Assembly: GCF_013409935.1 (NCBI RefSeq)
Contig: NZ_JACCCO010000003.1
Span: forward strand, 62,001-126,000
Origin: Streptosporangium sandarakinum
Lineage (GTDB): Bacteria; Actinomycetota; Actinomycetes; Streptosporangiales; Streptosporangiaceae
Direction: 5' to 3'
DNA length: 64,000 nt
The position numbers and the translations under genes are program-made. This document shows positions 18,781 through 28,762 of the stretch, piece after piece. Positions within the stretch are counted from its first letter, which is position 1. Every line of letters starts with the position of its first letter. The notes under the pieces are model-generated. The model did not search any database. It was not told the DNA's origin and worked only from the letters and a program-made list of their open reading frames with translations.

Positions 18781-19001
18781 GAGAACGCCGGGCGGGTCCG
18801 CGCGGGCTTGCCGGGCGGTGACATTCCCCTGCCGGTTTGCCGTGTCGCGTGGCGGGCAGGAGGCCGCCGCCCGGATCGTGGGGTTCATCCGGTCCCACCG
18901 CTTCGCCCGGTCGTGACCGAGCGGCGGCGTGGCGCGACGCTCAGGCGCGCGCGAACGCCTGTCCGGTGCGGTATAACCGGGTGGCAAACCGGGGAGGCGT
19001 G

Positions 19002-21365
19002 ATGCGGGAACCCGACATGGCCCGGCCGGCGGGGCGCGCGGCGGCACGTGACGCGTTCGAGCAGGTGCGGATGCGATACTTCCGCCTCCGCCCTCCGCTG
19101 CGGCGGCTGATCCACGTCGCGGTCCTGGTCGCCGCGGCCGGGCTGGCGCTCGGCATGGGCTGGTCGCTCCTCTTCGCGCTGCCCGCGACGATCGCCCTGC
19201 TCGGCTTCGTGTCGCTGGCCCTGCGCTACCCCCGCGCCGCCGCCACCGTGGCGGTCGTGGCCGCCTGGATGCTGACGCTGCCGATCTTCCAGGCCGTCTT
19301 CGGCGCCTCCGCGGCCCCGGTCGCGATGATGCTGCTGGCCCTGCCCGTGGCCGGCCTGGCGCACGTCGTCCGCTGGGTCCCCCCGTGGCTGACCACGCTC
19401 ATGGCCCTGGCCGCGGCCGGGGTGGTGGCCGTCGCCGCGGGGACGGCCGTGCCGGGCGCCGCCGTATGGGCCGCCTACGGCGCGGCCGCCGCGGTGCTGG
19501 TGTACCGCTTCGTCCAGGCGCGCCGGGCCAAGGCCGCGCTGGACGCCGCCGAGGGGCGCGGGCGGCCGGGACGGGCCGAGCGGGCCGAACGGCTCCGCGG
19601 CCGGGAGGGGGGCCCGCCGGCCGCCGCGTCCGCCGGCCGTACCGCGCCGCCGCCGATCTCGGTGGAGCAGGCGCTCGGCGAGCTGGACGCCATGATCGGC
19701 CTGGCCCCGGTGAAGGAGCAGGTGCGCTCCGTCGCCGCCTCGATCGAGGCGGCCCGGCTGCGCAGGGAGGCCGGATACGCGACCGAGCCGCCGATGCGCC
19801 ACTTCGTGTTCGCCGGTCCGCCGGGCACCGGCAAGACCAGCGTCGCCCGGACCGTCGCGAAGATCTTCTACGCCTTCGGCCTGCTGGAGACCCCGTACGT
19901 GGTGGAGGCCCAGCGGGCCGACCTGGTGGGGGAGTTCCTCGGCGCCACCGCGATCAAGACGAACGAGCTGGTCGACCGGGCGCTCGGCGGGGTGCTGTTC
20001 ATCGACGAGGCATACGGCCTCATCAACTCCGGTGACGGCCAGCCCGACCGGTTCGGCGCCGAGGCCGTGCAGACGCTGCTCAAGCGGGCCGAGGACGACC
20101 GTGACCGGCTGATCATCATCCTGGCCGGATACGAGAAGGAGATGGCCGCCTTCCTGTCCTCCAACCCCGGGCTGTCCAGCCGGTTCGCGAGCCGGATCCA
20201 CTTCCCCGGCTACGCGCCCGAGGAGCTGCTGAGCATCACCGAGCTGCTGCAGCGGGGACGCGGCGACCGGATGGCCGCGGACGCCGTGCCCGCGCTGCTC
20301 GCCCGGTTCGAGGACGTCCACCGGCGCGGGCTGGTCGACGAGCTGGGCAACGCCCGGTTCGCCCGCAGTCTCGTCGAGGCCGCCGCCCAGGCCCGCGACG
20401 TGCGCGTGGTGGGCGCGGGGGGCGCGCCGACCACCGAGGACCTGGTCACCGTCACCTCCGCCGACGTCACCAAGGCGTTCGACGAGCTGACCGCCCGCTA
20501 CCACGGCTACCAGGCGGCCCCCAGCCTGGAGGAGGCGCTCGCCGACCTGGACCGGATGGCCGGCCTGGAGCCGGTCAAACAGCAGGTGCACGCGATCACC
20601 GCGCAGCTCAGGGTGGCGAGGATGCGCCAGGAGCGCGGCCTGCCGACCCCGCCGCAGATGCGGCACTTCGTCTTCACCGGCCCGCCCGGCACCGGCAAGA
20701 CCACGGTGGCCCGCATCCTCGGCCGCATCTTCGCCGCGCTGGGCCTGCTCGCGCAGCCCGACGTGGTGGAGGCCCAGCGGGCCGACCTGGTGGGGCAGCA
20801 CCTCGGCGCCACCGCGATCAAGACGAACGAGCTGGTCGACCGGGCGCTCGGCGGGGTGCTGTTCATCGACGAGGCGTACAGCCTGGTCAACGCGGGCTAC
20901 GCCGGGGGCGACGCCTTCGGCACGGAGGCCGTGCAGACGCTGCTCAAGCGGGCCGAGGACGACCGTGACCGGCTGGTGGTCATCCTGGCCGGATACGAGG
21001 GCGAGATGGACCGCTTCCTGGCGACCAACCCCGGCCTGGCGAGCCGGTTCAACCAGCGGGTGCGGTTCCCCTCCTACGCGCCGGGCGAGCTCGCCGAGAT
21101 CGCCGAGCTGCTCGCCCGCCGGGCCGGCGACCGTTTCGACGAGGCCGCCCGCCGGGACCTGGCGGAGGTCTTCACCTGGGTCTGCGACAACGGCCTGATC
21201 GACGGCCTGGGCAACGGCCGGTTCGCCCGCTCGTTGTTCGAGCGCGCCACGATGTGCCGTGACGTCCGGCTGGCCGCCCTCGACGGCACCGCCAGCGCCG
21301 AGGAGCTGACCACCATCACCGGCGCGGACCTGCGGGCCGCCGTCGACGAGCTCGCCGGCCGCTGA
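19002..21365 (+). CDS. Membrane-anchored tandem CbxX/EccA-type AAA+ ATPase
   Basis: 787 residues. ATG 19002 follows GGGGAGG; an adjacent GTG at 18999 is too close to it. The N-terminal about 175 residues hold about five hydrophobic helices. Two CbxX/CfqX-type AAA modules follow, each with Walker A (GPPGTGKT at about 272 and about 560), a VVEAQRADLVG segment, Walker B GGVLFIDEAY, and sensor AGYE. Both modules look catalytically complete. Relatives act as rubisco activases or type VII secretion ATPases (EccA), but those lack such a membrane anchor and no secretion genes are near. The two modules share long nearly identical DNA. Substrate unknown; a membrane-bound remodeller is inferred. Confidence 0.85.
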   Translation: MREPDMARPAGRAAARDAFEQVRMRYFRLRPPLRRLIHVAVLVAAAGLALGMGWSLLFALPATIALLGFVSLALRYPRAAATVAVVAAWMLTLPIFQAVFGASAAPVAMMLLALPVAGLAHVVRWVPPWLTTLMALAAAGVVAVAAGTAVPGAAVWAAYGAAAAVLVYRFVQARRAKAALDAAEGRGRPGRAERAERLRGREGGPPAAASAGRTAPPPISVEQALGELDAMIGLAPVKEQVRSVAASIEAARLRREAGYATEPPMRHFVFAGPPGTGKTSVARTVAKIFYAFGLLETPYVVEAQRADLVGEFLGATAIKTNELVDRALGGVLFIDEAYGLINSGDGQPDRFGAEAVQTLLKRAEDDRDRLIIILAGYEKEMAAFLSSNPGLSSRFASRIHFPGYAPEELLSITELLQRGRGDRMAADAVPALLARFEDVHRRGLVDELGNARFARSLVEAAAQARDVRVVGAGGAPTTEDLVTVTSADVTKAFDELTARYHGYQAAPSLEEALADLDRMAGLEPVKQQVHAITAQLRVARMRQERGLPTPPQMRHFVFTGPPGTGKTTVARILGRIFAALGLLAQPDVVEAQRADLVGQHLGATAIKTNELVDRALGGVLFIDEAYSLVNAGYAGGDAFGTEAVQTLLKRAEDDRDRLVVILAGYEGEMDRFLATNPGLASRFNQRVRFPSYAPGELAEIAELLARRAGDRFDEAARRDLAEVFTWVCDNGLIDGLGNGRFARSLFERATMCRDVRLAALDGTASAEELTTITGADLRAAVDELAGR
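19897..20145 (+). repeat. Intragenic long repeat, copy 1 (AAA module 1)
   Basis: 249 bp aligning without gaps to 20761-21009. An approximately 75-bp core and two shorter runs are identical even at wobble positions. Confidence 0.85.
20761..21009 (+). repeat. Intragenic long repeat, copy 2 (AAA module 2)
   Basis: Partner of 19897-20145. Identity falls sharply outside the block, as expected for gene conversion between the two modules. Confidence 0.85.
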
Positions 21366-21620
21366 CCCGCGCGCCGCCTCCCGGGGCCCGCTCCGGAGGT
21401 CGTCCCGGAGCCACGGCTCCGCCGGCCCGGACCCCGGACAGTCCGCCCGGACCTCGGACAGGCCGCCGGGACCCCGTCTTTCAAGCTCCGGCCAGGGGCT
21501 TCGCCGTACCCGGGTGGGCGCTTGACCGAGACCGCACCCCCGATTGAGCACGCAGCGTGTTCGTGTTGCTGCATTATGTAGCAGGATGGCTGCCGACGGC
21601 GCGGACCGCGGAGGGGGACG

Positions 21621-22613
21621 ATGGCGGGATTCCTTTTCCGCAGGCTGCTCAACTACCTGGCGCTGATCGCCGTCGCCACGAGCCTGGCGTACGCGCTGGC
21701 GGCCACCGCGCTGAACCCGCGGGCCAACTACGAGGGCCGCAACCCGCCGATCCCGCCCGCGGTCGTCGACGCCCGCCTGGCGGAGCTGAACCTCGACGAC
21801 CGCACGCCGCTGCCCGAGCGCTACCTGAGGTGGGCGAGCGGGGTCGTGCGCGGCGACTTCGGCCGGACGGTCACCGGCGGGTCGGTCAACCAGGACCTCG
21901 GGCGGCGGATCGGCGTCACCCTGCGGCTGATCACCGCCGGGCTGCTCCTCGGCAGCGTCACCGGCGTGCTCGTCGGGGCCTACGCGGCCGTCCGGCAGTA
22001 CGGCCCGTTCGACCGGTTGGCGACCGGCGTGTCGTTCGCGGTGCTGGCCGTCCCCACGGTCGTGCTCGCCAACATCCTGATCATCGCCGCGGTCTGGTTC
22101 AACTACCTGGTGGGCGCCCACGTCTTCCTGGTCAGCGGCGAGGCGACGCCCGGCATGCCCGGCGGCTTCGCCGCGCAGGCGGCCGACCGCCTGCGGCACC
22201 TGGTCCTGCCCACGCTGTCGCTGTCGCTGGGCCTGGCCGCGGTCTACAGCCGCTACCAGCGCAACATGATGCTCGACGTGCTGGGGGCCGACTTCGTGCG
22301 CACGGCCATGGCCAAGGGGCTGCGCCGCCGTACCGCGCTGGTCAGGCACGCGCTGCGCACCGCGCTGATCCCGGCGGTCACCTACTTCGCCTTCACCTTC
22401 GGCGCTCTGCTGGTCGGCACGACCTTCACCGAGAAGATCTTCGGCTGGCACGGCATGGGGGAGCAGCTCGTCAACTCCATCTCCGCCAACGACGTCAACA
22501 CCGTCGCGGCGATCAGCTGCTTCGCCGCCCTCGCGGTGCTGGCCGCCGCCCTGGCCTCCGATCTGATGCAGGCCGTCCTCGACCCGCGGGTCCGGATGGG
22601 GGCGGACCGATGA
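21621..22613 (+). CDS. Peptide ABC transporter permease, DppB/OppB type
   Basis: 330 residues with six predicted transmembrane helices. An N-terminal cytoplasmic-membrane segment ([22 protein letters not shown]) is followed by the BPD_transp_1 domain with the EAA-like loop ([28 protein letters not shown]). ATG 21621 follows GGAGGGGGACG. It is the first gene of a four-gene operon for peptide uptake; its TGA overlaps the next ATG (ATGA). A long periplasmic insertion (about 45-75) fits the OppB family. Confidence 0.93.
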   Translation: MAGFLFRRLLNYLALIAVATSLAYALAATALNPRANYEGRNPPIPPAVVDARLAELNLDDRTPLPERYLRWASGVVRGDFGRTVTGGSVNQDLGRRIGVTLRLITAGLLLGSVTGVLVGAYAAVRQYGPFDRLATGVSFAVLAVPTVVLANILIIAAVWFNYLVGAHVFLVSGEATPGMPGGFAAQAADRLRHLVLPTLSLSLGLAAVYSRYQRNMMLDVLGADFVRTAMAKGLRRRTALVRHALRTALIPAVTYFAFTFGALLVGTTFTEKIFGWHGMGEQLVNSISANDVNTVAAISCFAALAVLAAALASDLMQAVLDPRVRMGADR

Positions 22614-23521
22614 GCGTCACCGACGAGGAACTCGCCGAGCAGCGCGAGGCCGGGAACCGGCTCGGGGCGCCGTCGCGGCTGCGGGTGGTCGCGGGCCGCT
22701 TCTTCGGCTCGTTCCAGGGGCGGGCCGGGTTCGCGCTGCTGGCGCTGATGTTCCTGCTGGCCTTCGCCGGCCCGTTCCTCGGCCGGTGGAGCTACACCGA
22801 CCGGGACTTCACCGCCTTCCTCGCGCCGCCTTCGGCCGACCACTGGTGGGGCACGCTGCAGACCGGCGCCGACGTGTACGCCGTCACGCTACGCGGCATG
22901 CGGCGGTCACTGGTCGTCGGCCTGCTCGCCGCGGTCGTCGGCACCACGCTGGCGGCCGTGGTGGGCGCGTTCGCCGGATACTTCGCCGGATGGACCGACC
23001 GGGCGCTGACCTGGGCCACCGACCTGCTGCTGGTGCTCCCGGCCTTCCTGATCCTGGCGGTCATGTCGCCGCTCTTCGCGAGCGGCCAGTGGCCGCTGTT
23101 CGTGCTGGTGCTGGCGCTGTTCCTGTGGATGGTCACCTCCAAGATCGTGCGGGGCGTGACGATCTCGCTCCGGGAGCGGGAGTTCGTGCACGCGGCCCGG
23201 TTCATGGGGGTGCGGCCCACCACGATCATCTTCCGGCACATCCTGCCGAACATGTCCTCGCTGCTGGTCGTGGACGCCACGCTCAACGTCAGCGCCGCGA
23301 TCCTCACCGAGACCTCCCTGTCCTACTTCGGCTTCGGCATCCAGCCGCCCGACGTCTCGCTGGGCAGCCTCATCGCCGACGGCACCAGGACGGCCCTGTA
23401 CGCCCCGTGGACGTTCTGGTTCTGCGCCGGGCTGCTGGTCGTGACGGTGCTCGCGGTCAACATGGTCGGCGACTCCCTGCGGGACGCCTTCGACCCCGCC
23501 TCCGGGAGGGGACGCCGATGA
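22610..23521 (+). CDS. Peptide ABC transporter permease, DppC/OppC type
   Basis: 303 residues, translationally coupled to the preceding permease (ATGA) and to the ATPase gene downstream (ATGA at 23518). It has an N-terminal OppC-type cytosolic segment, a TM helix ([18 protein letters not shown]), an acidic external region with [20 protein letters not shown], and an EAA loop ([24 protein letters not shown]). It pairs with the DppB-type subunit to form the channel. Confidence 0.93.
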   Translation: MSVTDEELAEQREAGNRLGAPSRLRVVAGRFFGSFQGRAGFALLALMFLLAFAGPFLGRWSYTDRDFTAFLAPPSADHWWGTLQTGADVYAVTLRGMRRSLVVGLLAAVVGTTLAAVVGAFAGYFAGWTDRALTWATDLLLVLPAFLILAVMSPLFASGQWPLFVLVLALFLWMVTSKIVRGVTISLREREFVHAARFMGVRPTTIIFRHILPNMSSLLVVDATLNVSAAILTETSLSYFGFGIQPPDVSLGSLIADGTRTALYAPWTFWFCAGLLVVTVLAVNMVGDSLRDAFDPASGRGRR

Positions 23522-25734
23522 AGGGGTACGGCGGGCTGCGGGCGGAGTCGGCGGGCCGGCCCGGGACGGGCCGGGCGGCCCGGGACGACCCGGCGGAGCC
23601 GCCCGGCCCGGTGCTGGAGGTGACCGACCTTCACGTGACCTTCGGCGCGGGGGCCGGGGCGGTGCGCGCCGTACGGGGGGTGAGCTACGCCGTCCGGCCG
23701 GGAGAGGTGCTCGGCGTCGTCGGCGAGTCGGGGTCCGGCAAGTCGGTCACCTCGCTGGCCGTGATGGGCCTGCTGCCGCCGCACGCCCGCGTCACCGGCT
23801 CGGTGCGGCTGCACGGCCGGGAGATCCTCGGGGCGGACGAGAAGACCCTCTCGGCCGTCCGGGGCGGGACGATCTCGATGGTCTTCCAGGACCCGCTCTC
23901 CGCGCTCACCCCTGTCTACCGGGTGGGCGACCAGATCGCCGAGGCGGTCAGGATCCACCGGCGGGTGAGCCGGCGGGACGCCGCCCGGCGGGCCGTCGAG
24001 CTGCTCGACCTGGTCGGCATCCCCGACGCCGCGCGGCGCGCCCGGGCCTTCCCGCACGAGTTCTCCGGCGGCATGCGCCAGCGCGTCATGATCGCGATGG
24101 CGATCGCCAACGACCCCGACGTGCTCCTCTGCGACGAGCCCACCACCGCCCTCGACGTCACCGTCCAGGCCCAGGTGCTGGAGGTGCTGCGGCGGGCGCG
24201 GCGCGAGACCGGCGCGGCGATCGTGCTGATCACCCACGACCTGGGGGTGGTGGCCGGGTTCGCCGACCGGGTGATGGTCATGTACGCCGGGCGGCCCGTC
24301 GAGGCCGGGACGGTGGACGACGTCTACCTGCGGCCGCGCATGCCGTACACCGCGGGCCTGCTCGCCGCGGTCCCGCGCCTGGACGCCGCGGAGCGGCCCG
24401 TGCCGATCGAGGGGGCGCCGCCGTCGCCCGCGGCGCTGCCCCCCGGCTGCCCGTTCGAGCCGCGCTGCCCCCTGGCCGTCCCCGCCTGCTCCGCCGCCGA
24501 GCCCGCCCTGGAGCCGGTCGGCTCGCCCGGCCACCTGGCCGCGTGCATCCGCGCGGAGGAGATCGAGGCCGCGGGCGGGGCCCCGCTCGCGGTCCGCCCC
24601 CCGGGCGCCCTCCCGGCGGAGACCGGCGCGGAGGTCGCGGCGGGCGTCCTTCCGGCGTCGGGCGTCCCCCCGGTGGCGGCGGGCGTCCCGGAGGAGCCCG
24701 GCGGGCGCGCGGCACCGCCGCCTCGGCGGGACCGCGAGGTGGTCCTCGCGGTGGACGGCCTGGTCAGGCACTACCCCCTGACGAAGGGGACGCTCCTGCG
24801 GCGGCGGATCGGCACGGTCCAGGCGGTGGACGGCGTCTCCTTCGACGTCCGGGAACGCGAGACGCTCGCGCTCGTCGGGGAGTCCGGCTGCGGCAAGACG
24901 ACGACGCTGATGGAGATCCTGAGGCTGGCCAGGCCGCAGCGCGGCACGGTCACCGTGCTGGGCCGCGACACCGCGGCGCTGGGCGCCCGCGACCGGATGG
25001 CGATCCGGCGCGACCTGCAGGTCGTCTTCCAGGACCCGATGGCCTCGCTCGACCCCAGGATGACGGTCTACGACATCGTCGCCGAGCCGCTGCGCACCCA
25101 CGGGGTCCGGCGGCCGGGACCGCGGGTCCGCGAGCTGCTGCGCCTGGTCGGCCTGGAACCCGGTCACGCCGCGCGCCACCCGCAGGACTTCTCCGGGGGG
25201 CAGCGCCAGCGCGTCGGCATCGCCCGCGCGCTCGCGCTGGAGCCCCGCCTGGTCGTACTGGACGAGCCGGTCTCCGCGCTCGACGTGTCGATCCGGGCGG
25301 GCGTGCTCGACCTCCTCGCGGACCTGAAGGCGCGGCTGGGCCTGTCCTACCTGTTCGTCGCGCACGACCTGGCCGTGGTCCGGCACCTCGCCGACCGGGT
25401 CGCGGTCATGTACCTCGGGGTGATCGCCGAGATCGGGCGGGTCGAGCGGGTCTACGCCGCGCCGCTGCACCCCTACACGCGCGCCCTGCTGTCGGCCGTC
25501 CCGGTGCCCGACCCCGGCGCGGAGCGCTCGCGCCGGCACATCCTGCTGGAGGGCGACCTGCCCAGCCCGGCCGACCCGCCCTCCGGCTGCCGGTTCCGCA
25601 CCCGCTGCCCGCTGTTCCGAATGCTCAACGGGGCGGAGCAGGCACGGTGCGTGGGCGAGCGGCCCCCGCTCCGGATGCTCGACGACGACCACGCCGCCTC
25701 GTGCCACTTCGCGGAGAGATCCGGCGCCATATGA
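23518..25734 (+). CDS. Fused peptide ABC transporter ATPase (DppD-DppF in one chain)
   Basis: 738 residues with two complete ATPase domains. Domain 1 (about 40-300): Walker [10 protein letters not shown], signature FSGGMRQRV, Walker [10 protein letters not shown]. Domain 2 (about 420-690): Walker [10 protein letters not shown], signature FSGGQRQRV, Walker [10 protein letters not shown]. Each is followed by the oligopeptide C-terminal cysteine motif ([10 protein letters not shown] and [10 protein letters not shown]) that can hold an iron-sulfur cluster. A Pro/Ala/Gly-rich linker joins them. In the archetype these are two separate genes; the fusion fixes a 1:1 ratio. It energises uptake through the two upstream permeases. 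Confidence 0.95.
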   Translation: MKGYGGLRAESAGRPGTGRAARDDPAEPPGPVLEVTDLHVTFGAGAGAVRAVRGVSYAVRPGEVLGVVGESGSGKSVTSLAVMGLLPPHARVTGSVRLHGREILGADEKTLSAVRGGTISMVFQDPLSALTPVYRVGDQIAEAVRIHRRVSRRDAARRAVELLDLVGIPDAARRARAFPHEFSGGMRQRVMIAMAIANDPDVLLCDEPTTALDVTVQAQVLEVLRRARRETGAAIVLITHDLGVVAGFADRVMVMYAGRPVEAGTVDDVYLRPRMPYTAGLLAAVPRLDAAERPVPIEGAPPSPAALPPGCPFEPRCPLAVPACSAAEPALEPVGSPGHLAACIRAEEIEAAGGAPLAVRPPGALPAETGAEVAAGVLPASGVPPVAAGVPEEPGGRAAPPPRRDREVVLAVDGLVRHYPLTKGTLLRRRIGTVQAVDGVSFDVRERETLALVGESGCGKTTTLMEILRLARPQRGTVTVLGRDTAALGARDRMAIRRDLQVVFQDPMASLDPRMTVYDIVAEPLRTHGVRRPGPRVRELLRLVGLEPGHAARHPQDFSGGQRQRVGIARALALEPRLVVLDEPVSALDVSIRAGVLDLLADLKARLGLSYLFVAHDLAVVRHLADRVAVMYLGVIAEIGRVERVYAAPLHPYTRALLSAVPVPDPGAERSRRHILLEGDLPSPADPPSGCRFRTRCPLFRMLNGAEQARCVGERPPLRMLDDDHAASCHFAERSGAI

Positions 25735-25753
25735 GGATGAAGGAGGAAGAAGC

Positions 25754-27463
25754 GTGACATCATTCCGGCGCGCGACCGCGTCCGCCGCCGTGCTGGCCAC
25801 GGCCTGGACGCTCGCCCTGACCGGCTGCGCCGGCGGGCGGGGAGCCGGGCCGGGCGGGGACGACAAGGCCGCCCCGGTCCGCGCCTACGACATCAACCCC
25901 GTCCCGCGCGAGCGGATCAGGAACGGCGGGCGGCTCCGCTGGGGCCTCAACGAGTATCCGGCCAACTGGAACCTCAACCACGTCGACGGCAACTCCGCGA
26001 TGGTCAAGAAGGTCATCGACGGGCTGATGCCCTCCGCCTTCCGCTCCGACGAGCAGGGCCACGTCTCGGCGAACACCGACTACGTGCTCTCCGGCGGGAT
26101 CACCGCGCGCACCCCCAGGCAGGTCGTCACACTGCGGCTCAACCCCCGGGCCCGGTGGTCCGACGGAACCCCGGTCACCTGGGAGGACTACCGCGCCCAG
26201 TGGCGGGCGCTGAACGGCTCCGACCCCGCCTACCGCGTCGCCGGGACCACCGGCTACCAGGACATCCAGGACGTCGCCAGGGGCCGGGACGACCACGAGG
26301 TCGTCATCACCTTCGCCCGTCCCTTCGGCGACTGGCAGTCGCTGTTCGGGCCGCTGTACCCGAGGTCCACCAACGCCACCCCCCAGGCGTTCAACACCGC
26401 CTGGCTGAACCGCATCCCGGTGACCGCGGGCCCCTTCCGGCTCGGGTCGTTCGACCAGACCGCCAAGACCGTCACGCTCCTCAGGGACGACCGCTGGTGG
26501 GGTGACCGGGCCAAGCTGGACCAGATCATCTTCCAGGCCATGGAGAGCGACGCGCTGGTCGGCGCGTTCAGCAACGGCGAGCTGGACACCTTCGACGTCG
26601 GCCCGTCCGCGCCCGACTACATGCGGGCCCGGAGCACCCCGGACGCGGTCGTACGGCAGGCCGCCGGACCGGACTTCCGGCACATCACGATGAACGGCGA
26701 GAGCGCGGCGCTCTCCGACGTCCGGGTGCGCCGGGCCGTCGCGATGGGCATCGACCGGCAGGTCATCGCCCGGTCCGACCTGCAGGGCCTCGACTGGCCC
26801 ATCACCCTGCTGGGCAACCACTTCCTGATGAACACCCAGGAGGGCTACCGCGACAACGCCGGGAGGGTCGGCGTCTACGACCCCGCCGAGGCCGGGCGGC
26901 TGCTGGACGCCGCCGGATGGCGGCTGTCCGGCCAGACCCGCCGCAAGGACGGCCGCGACCTGACCCTGCGCTTCGTCGTGCCGTCCGGCCTGCAGCTCAC
27001 CAAGTCCGAGGCCGAGCTCGTGCAGAGCATGCTCGCCCGGATCGGCGTCGGGGTCGCCATCCAGTCGGTGCCCAGCGACGACTACTTCACGAGATACATC
27101 ATCCCCGGCAACTACGACGTCACCGCGTTCTCCTACGTGGGCACCCCCTTCCCCGTCTCCAGCGGCTACGGCCAGTACGCCGACGCGTCCAAGGACGCCG
27201 CGGGGCACCTCCAGTGGAACGCCAACCTGGGCCGCATCGGCTCCCCCCGGATCGACGCCGCCATGCAGAAGGCGACCGCCGAACTCGACCCGGAGCGGGC
27301 GCTGGCCGCCACCAACGCCGCCGACCGGCTGATCTGGGAGGAGGTCAACGTGCTGACGCTCTACCAGCGCCCGCAGAACGTCGCGGTCGGCCGCGACGTG
27401 GCCAACTACGGCGCCCGTGGCTTCTACGACCTGCGCTACCAGGACATCGGCTTCACCCGCTGA
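25754..27463 (+). CDS. Peptide-binding lipoprotein (SBP family 5)
   Basis: 569 residues from GTG 25754, 6 bp after a strong GAAGGAGGAAG. A lipoprotein signal (about 1-25) ends in lipobox LTGC with Cys25 for lipid attachment. The extracellular solute-binding family 5 fold is evident (LRLNPRARWSDGTPVTWEDY, and VRRAVAMGIDRQVIA). It captures peptides or a related ligand outside the membrane and delivers them to the permeases encoded 5' in the same operon. The ligand cannot be read from the sequence. Confidence 0.94.
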   Translation: MTSFRRATASAAVLATAWTLALTGCAGGRGAGPGGDDKAAPVRAYDINPVPRERIRNGGRLRWGLNEYPANWNLNHVDGNSAMVKKVIDGLMPSAFRSDEQGHVSANTDYVLSGGITARTPRQVVTLRLNPRARWSDGTPVTWEDYRAQWRALNGSDPAYRVAGTTGYQDIQDVARGRDDHEVVITFARPFGDWQSLFGPLYPRSTNATPQAFNTAWLNRIPVTAGPFRLGSFDQTAKTVTLLRDDRWWGDRAKLDQIIFQAMESDALVGAFSNGELDTFDVGPSAPDYMRARSTPDAVVRQAAGPDFRHITMNGESAALSDVRVRRAVAMGIDRQVIARSDLQGLDWPITLLGNHFLMNTQEGYRDNAGRVGVYDPAEAGRLLDAAGWRLSGQTRRKDGRDLTLRFVVPSGLQLTKSEAELVQSMLARIGVGVAIQSVPSDDYFTRYIIPGNYDVTAFSYVGTPFPVSSGYGQYADASKDAAGHLQWNANLGRIGSPRIDAAMQKATAELDPERALAATNAADRLIWEEVNVLTLYQRPQNVAVGRDVANYGARGFYDLRYQDIGFTR

Positions 27464-27595
27464 TCCCGCGCCCGCGCGGGCGTCCCGGCATACGCTCCCG
27501 TGCCCGGTGCCGGGGCCGGGGCCGGACCGTCGTGCGTCACGGCGGCGGGCCCGCACGGTCCGGCCACCGCCGCCCCTTTCGCCGGGACGGTGGTG

Positions 27596-27601
27596 TAGAA
27601 C
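27596..27601 (+). promoter_or_regulatory. -10 element giving a probable leaderless mRNA
   Basis: TAGAAC ends 7 bp before the ATG at 27609, and no Shine-Dalgarno is present, so transcription probably begins at or beside the start codon. Confidence 0.4.
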
Positions 27602-27608
27602 CTGATCC

Positions 27609-28715
27609 ATGTCTGTTTCCGTAACATGGCCGCAGGCGCTCGCCTGGCGGCTGAGGCGGCAGTTCGTCGACCCGGTGGCCGGCCCGGACGCGGTCTCGGT
27701 GGTCCGCCGCCTGACCGGGGTGCAGGCGCAGGTGGCCTCCTCGGCCGAGCTGGCCGTGGCCGTACGGCACGCCGCCCCCCGCCCCGGTGAGATCGACGAC
27801 GCCCTGTGGCGCGACCGCACCCTGGTGAAGACGTGGACGGCGCGCGGCACCCTGCACCTGGTCCCCGCCGACGAGCTGGCCGCCCACACCGCGGTCCTCG
27901 GCTCCTTCCGCCACTGGGAGAAGGGGTCCTGGCAGCGGGGCCACGGTGTCGGCGCCGCCGAGGTCGCCGCCATCCTGGAGGCGGTCCCCGCGGCGCTCGC
28001 GGGCCGCGCCCTCACCCGCGAGGAGCTGGTCGAGGCGGTCATCGCGGCCACCGGCGACGCCCACCTGCGGGAGGCGCTCACGTCCGGCTGGGGCGCTCTG
28101 CTGAAACCGCTGAGCTTCCTCGGTGAGCTCTGCTACGGCCCGCCGCGCGCGGGCCGGGTGACCTTCGTCAGCCCCCGCGACTGGCTGGCCGGGCACCGGC
28201 CCGGATCGCTCCCGCCCGAGGAGGCCGGTGTGCGGCTGGTCCGCTCCTTCCTCGGCGCGCACGGCCCCGCCACCCCCGAGGCATTCGACGCCTGGCTCTA
28301 CCGCGGGGGCGCCCGCAAGGCGGCGCTGCGCGGCTGGTTCGGCGAACTCGCCCCCGAGCTGGCCGAGGTCGAGGTCGAGGGCCGGCCGATGACGATCCTC
28401 GCCGAGCACCTCGACGACCTGGCCGCGACCGCCCCCACCGCCGGGGTCCACCTGCTGCCCGGTTTCGACCAGTACATCCTGGGCGCTCCGCGCGACCTCA
28501 CGCCGCTCCTGCCCGCGGCGGTCCGGCCGAAGGTCAGCCGGGCGGCCGGCTGGATCTCCCCTGTCGTGGTCCATCAGGGCCGGGTGGCCGGGGTCTGGGA
28601 GGCGAAGGACGGCGGGATCGTCCTCGACCTCTTCGAGGACGTGCCCGCCGCCCCCCTGGCCGCCGCGGTCGAACGCGTCGAAGCCCTGCTGCGGCGGGAC
28701 CGGCCCGGCGCCTGA
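27609..28715 (+). CDS. AlkZ/YcaQ-like winged-helix DNA glycosylase family protein
   Basis: 368 residues of the HTH_42 (winged helix DNA-binding) family. The N-terminal segment VVRRLTGVQAQVASSAELAV carries the Gln-x-Gln motif (QAQ, about residues 38-40) that is catalytic in AlkZ, which unhooks interstrand crosslinks; HLVPADEL and LLPGFDQYILG are other family blocks. Streptomyces AlkZ protects against its own alkylating antibiotic, but most genomes have paralogues with a general role. No alkylator biosynthesis genes are nearby, so a housekeeping repair role is likelier. It converges on nadR across a perfect hairpin. Confidence 0.82.
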   Translation: MSVSVTWPQALAWRLRRQFVDPVAGPDAVSVVRRLTGVQAQVASSAELAVAVRHAAPRPGEIDDALWRDRTLVKTWTARGTLHLVPADELAAHTAVLGSFRHWEKGSWQRGHGVGAAEVAAILEAVPAALAGRALTREELVEAVIAATGDAHLREALTSGWGALLKPLSFLGELCYGPPRAGRVTFVSPRDWLAGHRPGSLPPEEAGVRLVRSFLGAHGPATPEAFDAWLYRGGARKAALRGWFGELAPELAEVEVEGRPMTILAEHLDDLAATAPTAGVHLLPGFDQYILGAPRDLTPLLPAAVRPKVSRAAGWISPVVVHQGRVAGVWEAKDGGIVLDLFEDVPAAPLAAAVERVEALLRRDRPGA

Positions 28716-28736
28716 GCCGCGGCACGCCCGGCCACC

Positions 28737-28762
28737 CCGGCGCCCCGCCGTCGGGGCGCCGG
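28737..28762. terminator. Bidirectional hairpin between the AlkZ-like gene and nadR
   Basis: A perfect 11-bp stem (28737-28747 with 28752-28762) with a 4-nt loop lies immediately before the stop of the leftward nadR gene. Confidence 0.7.

Noticed and set aside
18885-22451. A minus-strand open frame of over 1,100 codons across the AAA gene
   Set aside because: It runs opposite genes with clear domains, and its composition is that of antisense codons; no start signal.
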